DNA from: Chloroflexi bacterium RBG_13_51_18
Lineage (GTDB): Bacteria > Chloroflexota > Dehalococcoidia > Dehalococcoidales > RBG-16-60-22
DNA: 10,791 nt
Direction: 5' to 3'
Assembly (NCBI GenBank): GCA_001796495.1
Contig: MGMR01000075.1
Location: 1 to 10,791, forward strand
This document shows positions 6,685 to 10,791 of the stretch, in pieces; position 1 is the stretch's first letter, and every line of letters starts with the position of its first letter. A model generated the notes under the pieces. It searched no databases and was not told the DNA's origin. It worked only from the letters and a program-made list of their open reading frames with translations. A program made the position numbers and the translations under genes.

Positions 6685-8028
6685 ATGACTAAAAGAAGTA
6701 AAGAAGAGGCAACGGAATATATCCTGAAGATGGCCAAGGAGCATGACGTCAAGTTCGTCTGGCTATGGTTTACGGACATACTTGGCATCCTGAAAAGCTT
6801 TGCCATTACCGTTGAAGAACTTCAAGGGGCAATGGAGGAGGGGATGGGCTTTGACGGCTCTTCGATTGAAGGTTTCGCCCGTATCGACGAGAGCGACATG
6901 GTAGCCATGCCTGACCCGGATACATGGCAATTATTACCATGGAGTCCACCCGACCACCGCGCCACCGCCCGCATGTTCTGCGACATCTTGAAACCGGGCG
7001 GCGAGCCTTTCGAGGGCGACCCTAGGTATATCCTGAAGAGGAACCTGAAAAAGGCCGCCGACCTGGGGTATACGTTTTACGTAGGCCCGGAACTGGAATT
7101 TTTCTACTTCAAAGACTCTGAGGGAACTGAATTCCTCGACCATGGCGGCTACTTCGACCTGACCACGCACGATGCCGCCATAGAGTTACGCCGTGAGACC
7201 GTTATCCAGCTGGAAAAATTGGGTATCGGGGTAGAATACTCACACCATGAGGTCGCTCACAGCCAGCATGAAATCGATATGAGATATACGGACGCCCTGA
7301 CCATGGCGGACAACGTCATGACCTACCGCCTGGTGGTAAAAGAAGTGGCGATGAAAAACGGCGTTTACGCTACCTTCATGCCCAAGCCGGTCTTCGGCAT
7401 CAACGGCAGCGGCATGCACGTCCACCAGTCTTTGTTCAAGGGTGAACGCAACTCTTTCTTCGACGCCAAAGACTCCTATCACCTTTCTAAAGACGCCAAA
7501 TGTTATATCGCCGGGCTGCTAAAGCACGCCCCTGATATTACCGCCGTCTGCAACCAGTGGGTCAACTCCTACAAGCGACTGGTTCCGGGCTATGAAGCCC
7601 CGGTGTATCTCTCCTGGGCCAGGCGGAACAGGTCTGACCTCATCCGGGTGCCGGAATACCGGCCGGGCCGCGAAAAAGCCACCCGCATTGAATTCAGGTC
7701 GCCCGATCCCGCCGCCAATCCCTACCTCTGCTTCAGCGTGATGCTGGCCGCCGGACTTGATGGTATTAAAAACAATCTTCAGATCCCCGCTCCTATCGAG
7801 GAAAACGTCTACGAAATGACCGCCGAAGAAAGGAAAGAACGCAACATCGGCATGCTCCCGGGCAGTCTGACGGAGGCCATAGCGCTAACCGAGGCCAGCA
7901 CGCTGGTGCGGGAAGCCCTCGGCGAGCACCTTTTTGAATCCTTCATTCAGAATAAAAAACGGGAGTGGGACGAATACCGCACCCAGGTGACCGAATTCGA
8001 ACTTAAAAACCTCCTGCCGATAATGTAG
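6685..8028 (+). CDS. glnA: Glutamine synthetase type I (GSI-alpha)
   Basis: Makes glutamine from glutamate, ammonia and ATP in the cytoplasm as a dodecamer, the main ammonium-assimilation step. The 447-residue length fits the GSI-alpha subtype. Signatures: MGFDGSSIEGFARI (residues 54-67), GPELEFFYF (134-142, metal ligand glutamates), SHHEVAHSQHEID with E189 and E196, the nucleotide region KPVFGINGSGMHVHQSLF (H245), NSYKRLVPGYEAP (294-306) and RIEFRSPDPAANPYL (334-348). The Tyr adenylylation motif of GSI-beta enzymes (NLYDLP) is replaced by RNIGMLPG near 386-393, so control by adenylylation is not expected and feedback or transcriptional control is likelier. The start has AGGAGGG ahead of it. 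It is a single-gene unit bounded by a regulatory region upstream and a strong terminator downstream. Confidence 0.97.
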   Translation: MTKRSKEEATEYILKMAKEHDVKFVWLWFTDILGILKSFAITVEELQGAMEEGMGFDGSSIEGFARIDESDMVAMPDPDTWQLLPWSPPDHRATARMFCDILKPGGEPFEGDPRYILKRNLKKAADLGYTFYVGPELEFFYFKDSEGTEFLDHGGYFDLTTHDAAIELRRETVIQLEKLGIGVEYSHHEVAHSQHEIDMRYTDALTMADNVMTYRLVVKEVAMKNGVYATFMPKPVFGINGSGMHVHQSLFKGERNSFFDAKDSYHLSKDAKCYIAGLLKHAPDITAVCNQWVNSYKRLVPGYEAPVYLSWARRNRSDLIRVPEYRPGREKATRIEFRSPDPAANPYLCFSVMLAAGLDGIKNNLQIPAPIEENVYEMTAEERKERNIGMLPGSLTEAIALTEASTLVREALGEHLFESFIQNKKREWDEYRTQVTEFELKNLLPIM

Positions 8029-8054
8029 AGCAGGAGTTCAGATACAAAATATTA

Positions 8055-8086
8055 GAGGGGGCTTTTAATATAGCCCCCTCCATTTT
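8055..8086 (+). terminator. Intrinsic terminator after glnA, probably bidirectional
   Basis: Perfect 9-bp stem GAGGGGGCT (8055-8063) with AGCCCCCTC (8072-8080), 8-nt loop, then CATTTTTC on the plus strand. In the opposite direction the stem is followed by TAATATTTTG, so it can also end the convergent sulfur operon, whose last gene stops at 8111. Confidence 0.9.
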
Positions 8087-8110
8087 TCAACAAAATCGAT
8101 ACTGTTATTG

Positions 8111-8338
8111 CTACTTTTTCTTAACGTAAACCTTAATTTCCCCGCCACTCTCCTCCGCGCCCAGGAACTCATTGCCTGTGGTCTGCGCCCATGCCGGCAT
8201 GTCCTGTTTAATGCCTTTATCGTCGGCCACTACTTCCAGCACCTCGCCGGTCTTGAGCTCCTTCATTTTCTGTGCGGTCTTAATAATTGGCACGGGACAA
8301 TACAGGCCCATGCAGTCTATAGTATAGTCTGCTTTCAT
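8111..8338 (-). CDS. tusA: TusA/SirA/YedF family sulfur-carrier protein
   Basis: A 75-residue cytoplasmic sulfur carrier. The family accepts a persulfide on a conserved cysteine and passes it to partners such as DsrE proteins, tRNA thiolation enzymes or molybdoenzyme maturation factors. The signature D-C-M-G-L-Y-C14-P-V-P is complete, with C14 the expected persulfide site and an extra C9. The beta-alpha-beta pattern continues to the strand GEIKVYVKK, and the length is normal. AAGGAG precedes the ATG. It is the last gene of the operon, 16 nt after the DsrE-family gene, a pairing common in sulfur-transfer clusters. TusA/YedF-like proteins also occur near selenium genes, and the selenoenzyme nearby leaves that option open. 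Confidence 0.93.
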   Translation of the reverse strand: MKADYTIDCMGLYCPVPIIKTAQKMKELKTGEVLEVVADDKGIKQDMPAWAQTTGNEFLGAEESGGEIKVYVKKK

Positions 8339-8354
8339 CTTTGGCTCCTTCTCA

Positions 8355-8855
8355 CTAAATAAACAGGTTTATCTTCGACTGTCGGGCTTCGTTGATGAAA
8401 AAGGCGGCGCCGGCCATGCTGCCAACCCCTTCACAGAAATCTTCTTCCTCCAGCCCCATCAACCCGCAGGATGTAGAGCAGGGTATCATTTTAACACCCA
8501 GGTCCTTTGCTACTATAATAAACTCGTCGATAGGGAGCAGTGCATGCTGTTGCATGAGTTTCTTCATCATTCCCGTCCCCAAACCGAACATATGCAACTT
8601 TGATAGCTTTAATCGCTTCGGGCCGCCCCGGTTCATAAAGTTGAGCATCTTTTTCATGAATCCCTTGCCGCCGGAAACACCTTTATCCTTTTTAAGGATA
8701 TTCAGTCCCCAGAAGGTGAAAAACATGCTGACCTCCATGCCCATGCTGGCGCCGGTCGTGGCTATCATAAAAGCCGCCAGGGCTTTATCCAGTTCTCCGC
8801 TGAAAACAACGATGGTCATCTTTTCTTTTTCTGCAACTTTTTCCTGCTCTGCCAT
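8355..8855 (-). CDS. DsrE/DsrF-family protein (DsrE2-like), putative sulfurtransferase
   Basis: A 166-residue protein of the DsrE/F/H superfamily. It has the opening strand MTIVVFSGELDKALAAFMIATTGASMGMEV, the FFTFWGLNIL segment usual for the DsrE2 (peroxiredoxin-like) branch, and the C-terminal IPCSTSCGLMGL-E-E-E-D-F-C element. Cysteines C126, C130 and C141 are candidates for persulfide transfer. The middle (about 60-105) is rich in Lys, Met and Gly. An 11-residue charged N-terminal tail precedes the domain. DsrE2 homologues usually sit beside tusA and rhodanese genes in sulfur metabolisers. Here tusA follows directly but no rhodanese is present. AAGGAGG overlaps the end of the upstream zinc-ribbon gene, implying translational coupling. 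Confidence 0.88.
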   Translation of the reverse strand: MAEQEKVAEKEKMTIVVFSGELDKALAAFMIATTGASMGMEVSMFFTFWGLNILKKDKGVSGGKGFMKKMLNFMNRGGPKRLKLSKLHMFGLGTGMMKKLMQQHALLPIDEFIIVAKDLGVKMIPCSTSCGLMGLEEEDFCEGVGSMAGAAFFINEARQSKINLFI

Positions 8856-8859
8856 TTTT

Positions 8860-9066
8860 CTATCCTCCTTGTATCGCGGCTTCTTTCATATCCGCGCCGC
8901 AGCTGGGGCATTTTTCTTTACCGACTGGTACTGACATCCCGCACTTTGGGCAGCGTATCGTTTTTAAACTGCAGGCTTCACAATAAGGAAAAGCCGCCTC
9001 GGCGATTTCTTCATCACAGTACGGACAGAAACGCTTCTTTTCGGTTGTCTGTTCTTTACCGGCCAT
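8860..9066 (-). CDS. Small double zinc-ribbon protein
   Basis: A 68-residue protein with four CxxC knuckles: C14-C17, C29-C32, C39-C42 and C53-C56 (CPYC, CEAC, CPKC, CPSC). They fit two tandem zinc ribbons (C14/C17 with C29/C32; C39/C42 with C53/C56) or rubredoxin-like metal sites. There is no other domain. It lies 2 nt after the scaffold gene and 4 nt before the DsrE-family gene, with GGGAGG as ribosome site, so it belongs to the operon. The function is not recognised. Its place between an Fe-S scaffold and sulfur-transfer proteins suggests an adaptor or a metal/sulfur-handling role, but that is inference. Confidence 0.85.
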   Translation of the reverse strand: MAGKEQTTEKKRFCPYCDEEIAEAAFPYCEACSLKTIRCPKCGMSVPVGKEKCPSCGADMKEAAIQGG

Positions 9067-9068
9067 GG

Positions 9069-9455
9069 TTATTTACCTCCCGTTTTCTGTTTCTTCTGGT
9101 AGTCCTTGATGGCCTCGTGCAGGGCCTGGGCGCCCAGGTTGGAGCAGTGCAGCTTGTTCTTGGGCAGCCCCTCCAGCTTGTCCGCCACCGACGCCGGCGT
9201 AAGCTTCATCGCTTCTTCCAGCGTCATGCCCTTGGCCATCTCGCTGACCATGCTGGAGACGGCGATAGCCGCCCCGCACCCGAAGGTCTTGAATTTGACG
9301 TCTTCCAGTTTATTGTCCTTGACCTTGATATAAAAGGTCATCATATCCCCGCAGACAGGATTGCCTTCCTCACCCACCCCGTCCGCGTCTTTGATTTCAC
9401 CCACGTTGCGCGGGTTCATGAAGTGGTCCATTACTTTTTCGTTGTATACCGGCAT
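9069..9455 (-). CDS. nifU: Iron-sulfur cluster scaffold, IscU/NifU N-terminal type
   Basis: A 128-residue scaffold on which [2Fe-2S] or [4Fe-4S] clusters are assembled before transfer to apoproteins. The three ligand cysteines and the conserved Asp are present: C35 and D37 in GNPVCGDMM, C60 in KFKTFGCGAAIA, and C104 in KLHCSNLGAQA. The length is that of stand-alone IscU; the central Fd-like and C-terminal Nfu domains of full NifU are absent. The LPPVK-type chaperone (HscA) motif near C104 reads LPKNK, and no hsc genes are in view, so it looks ISC-like without the dedicated chaperone. The stop of the NifS-like gene is 1 nt from this ATG (TAA-A-ATG), so the two are translationally coupled and presumably form a complex. 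Confidence 0.95.
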   Translation of the reverse strand: MPVYNEKVMDHFMNPRNVGEIKDADGVGEEGNPVCGDMMTFYIKVKDNKLEDVKFKTFGCGAAIAVSSMVSEMAKGMTLEEAMKLTPASVADKLEGLPKNKLHCSNLGAQALHEAIKDYQKKQKTGGK

Positions 9456-9456
9456 T

Positions 9457-10644
9457 TTACTTGCCTCCTTTGCCAGTCTTTACAAACTTTGCATACAAAG
9501 GCGACATCTGCCGCAGTCGGTCGACGACGGGCGGCATAGTCTCCAGGACATAATCGATATCTTTTTTAGCGGTATCCAGTCCCAGTGTGAAGAGCACCGA
9601 GCCCTGCGCAATCTCGTGGGAAAGCCCGATAGAGAGCAGGACATGGGAAGCCTTGAGCGCCCGCGAGGTGCATGCCGAGCCGCTGGAAACGGCGATGCCC
9701 TTGCTGTTGAGCAGCATTAGCATGGCCTCCCCCTCGATGAATTCCACGCAGAAGCTGGCGTGTCCGGGCAGCCGGTTTTGCGGGTGGCCGGTGACCACCA
9801 CGTTCTTTATCTTCGAAGGCAGCCCTTTGAGCAGACTATCGCGCAGGGGGGTGAGTTTCTTTATCCGGGACTGTATTTGCGCCGCGGCTAGTTCCGCCGC
9901 TTTGCCCAGGCCGATAATGCCCGGTACGTTCTCGGTGCCGCCCCGCCGCCCGTCTTCCTGTATGCCTCCGTCTAAAAGCGGTATTATCCTTACGCCCTTC
10001 CTCACCCATAAAGCTCCGGCGCCCTTTGGACCGTAGAACTGGCTGCCGGCCAGGCTTAAAGCGTCCACCTCCAGCTCGTTAACGTTGACGGGTATCGTGC
10101 CCGCCGTGGCCACGGCGTCGGTATGGAAGGGTATCTTAAGCTCTTTCGTTATTTTGGCTATTTCTTTAATCGGCTCTATGGTGCCGATTTCACCGTTGGC
10201 GTGCATGATGGAGACCAGCACCGTATCTTTTTTGATGCTTTTCTTCACATCCGCGGGGTCGACGATGCCGTTTTTGTCCACCGGCACCTCGGTCACTTTA
10301 AAGCCCCACTTTTCCAGCGTCCTCGCCGAGTGCAAAACAGAGAAATGCTCTATCGCGGAAACGACTACATGCTTGCCCTGGGTCTGCCGGGCTAAAGCCA
10401 GTCCCTTAACGGCGAGATTATTACTTTCCGTGCCGCCGCTGGTGAAAATAATCTCTTCCGGGTCAGCCCCGATAAGCCCCGCCACCTTTTCCCGCGCCTC
10501 GTCTACCGCCATCCGCGCCGCATCTCCCCAGTCGTGCAGCGACTGCGGGTTGCCGTAGACCTCACCCAGGAAAGGCAGCATTGCCTCTTTAACCTCGGGT
10601 AGAACGGGCGTGCCGGCGGTGTTGTCCAGGTATACTTTAGTCAT
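9457..10644 (-). CDS. nifS: NifS/IscS-like aminotransferase-fold protein lacking the PLP lysine; probable non-canonical sulfur donor
   Basis: A 395-residue, full-length class V aminotransferase-fold protein. Clear NifS landmarks are YLDNTAGTPV at the start, TSGGTESNN (68-76), SAIEH with H100, HTDAV with D176, GPKGAGALWV (205-214), GGTENVPGI and the loop SSGSACTSRA with the persulfide cysteine C325. Several catalytic positions have changed. The H-K pair that binds PLP is S201-Q202, the Gln after DAV is A179, the second N of the NNE motif is G151, and the Arg of the S-I-R-F-S-L-G-R motif is L351 (with the following Arg L356). Codons at 10039-10044 read AGC CAG, so this is not a one-base error. 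Normal PLP-dependent cysteine desulfuration is therefore unlikely. Lysine-less IscS is known from Archaeoglobus fulgidus. First gene of the operon; AAGGAGG lies 5 nt before the ATG. Confidence 0.93.
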   Translation of the reverse strand: MTKVYLDNTAGTPVLPEVKEAMLPFLGEVYGNPQSLHDWGDAARMAVDEAREKVAGLIGADPEEIIFTSGGTESNNLAVKGLALARQTQGKHVVVSAIEHFSVLHSARTLEKWGFKVTEVPVDKNGIVDPADVKKSIKKDTVLVSIMHANGEIGTIEPIKEIAKITKELKIPFHTDAVATAGTIPVNVNELEVDALSLAGSQFYGPKGAGALWVRKGVRIIPLLDGGIQEDGRRGGTENVPGIIGLGKAAELAAAQIQSRIKKLTPLRDSLLKGLPSKIKNVVVTGHPQNRLPGHASFCVEFIEGEAMLMLLNSKGIAVSSGSACTSRALKASHVLLSIGLSHEIAQGSVLFTLGLDTAKKDIDYVLETMPPVVDRLRQMSPLYAKFVKTGKGGK

Positions 10645-10685
10645 TCCCGCCTCCTTGTCAAAAGAAAGGCACCGTTGCGCCTTTA

Positions 10686-10714
10686 ATCTTACTCATTATC
10701 AGCATAATATTCAA
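10686..10714 (-). promoter_or_regulatory. Candidate sigma70-type promoter of the sulfur/Fe-S operon
   Basis: Minus strand: TTGAAT (10714-10709) as -35, exactly 17 bp, TAAGAT (10691-10686) as -10, giving a start near 10679 and a leader of about 35 nt before ATG 10644. No IscR-type or other known operator was recognised around it. Confidence 0.5.
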
Positions 10715-10743
10715 TAGTTAATGTTTAAAGGACTTTTATCTCA

Positions 10744-10778
10744 TTTAAGGAGGTTCACCTCGGCTAAGCCCCCTTAAA
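10744..10778 (-). repeat. 10-bp inverted repeat at the window edge upstream of the nifS-like gene
   Basis: TTTAAGGAGG (10744-10753) faces CCCCCTTAAA (10769-10778) around a 15-nt loop. As minus-strand RNA all ten pairs form, one being G-U; as plus-strand RNA there is one A-C mismatch. It may be the 3' hairpin of a minus-strand gene beyond the window or an operator upstream of the nifS-like promoter. No U-run follows it. Confidence 0.4.
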
Positions 10779-10791
10779 ATATATTCCCCCT

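Noticed and set aside
8392..8934. 180-codon plus-strand open frame opposite the DsrE-like and zinc-ribbon genes
   Set aside because: It is antisense to two genes with clear family motifs and strong ribosome sites, and shows no recognisable domain of its own.
9073..9279. Arg/Gly-rich 68-residue minus-strand reading frame inside the scaffold gene
   Set aside because: Low-complexity composition typical of an out-of-frame shadow. The IscU-like frame has all family motifs.
10039..10044. Sequencing error as cause of the missing NifS lysine
   Set aside because: Two adjacent codons differ at several bases (AGC CAG against an expected CAC AAG), the frame is intact, and other active-site positions (A179, G151, L351) are changed as well.

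Overview
The window looks like chromosome from a strictly anaerobic, selenium-using bacterium. A selenocysteine-containing formate dehydrogenase, a GSI-alpha type glutamine synthetase, a CaiB/BaiF CoA-transferase and a NifS/NifU/DsrE/TusA sulfur cluster together suggest an anaerobic Chloroflexota lineage (Dehalococcoidia-like). That placement is inferred from gene content only, at about 0.5 confidence. There is no sign of phage, insertion sequences, CRISPR or rRNA/tRNA genes.

Layout. (1) 1-491, + strand: 3' end of a CaiB/BaiF family CoA-transferase. (2) 507-3308, - strand: one long formate dehydrogenase catalytic subunit interrupted by an in-frame TGA at 2160-2162. The context VDHCAR-L-U-H and a stem-loop with a GGUCU apical loop just downstream identify the TGA as a selenocysteine codon, so two apparent ORFs are a single 933-residue selenoprotein. 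A likely promoter lies at 3385-3413. (3) 3544-6369, - strand: a signalling group transcribed as class III nucleotidyl cyclase, then GAF-HD-GYP phosphodiesterase, then metallo-beta-lactamase fold hydrolase. (4) 6370-6684: divergent control region. It holds four (T/G)TAA(C/T) elements spaced exactly 11 bp apart and an 8-bp inverted repeat in the presumed glnA leader. (5) 6685-8028, + strand: glnA, closed by a strong hairpin terminator at 8055-8086 that faces the convergent sulfur operon. (6) 8111-10644, - strand: a tight five-gene operon, transcribed NifS-like protein, IscU/NifU scaffold, small double zinc ribbon, DsrE-family protein, TusA-family protein. Each gene has a strong Shine-Dalgarno sequence.

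The most unusual point is the NifS-like protein. It keeps the fold signatures and the mobile-loop cysteine (C325), but the PLP-binding lysine motif (normally H-K before x-x-GPKG) reads S-Q. The PLP-contacting glutamine is alanine and the substrate-binding arginine is leucine. Its partner scaffold has all its cluster ligands. With TusA and DsrE proteins in the same operon, this suggests an Fe-S assembly system fed by sulfide or protein persulfide rather than by classical PLP-dependent desulfuration of cysteine. It would also be well placed to supply the iron-sulfur-rich formate dehydrogenase nearby. Both last points are inference.
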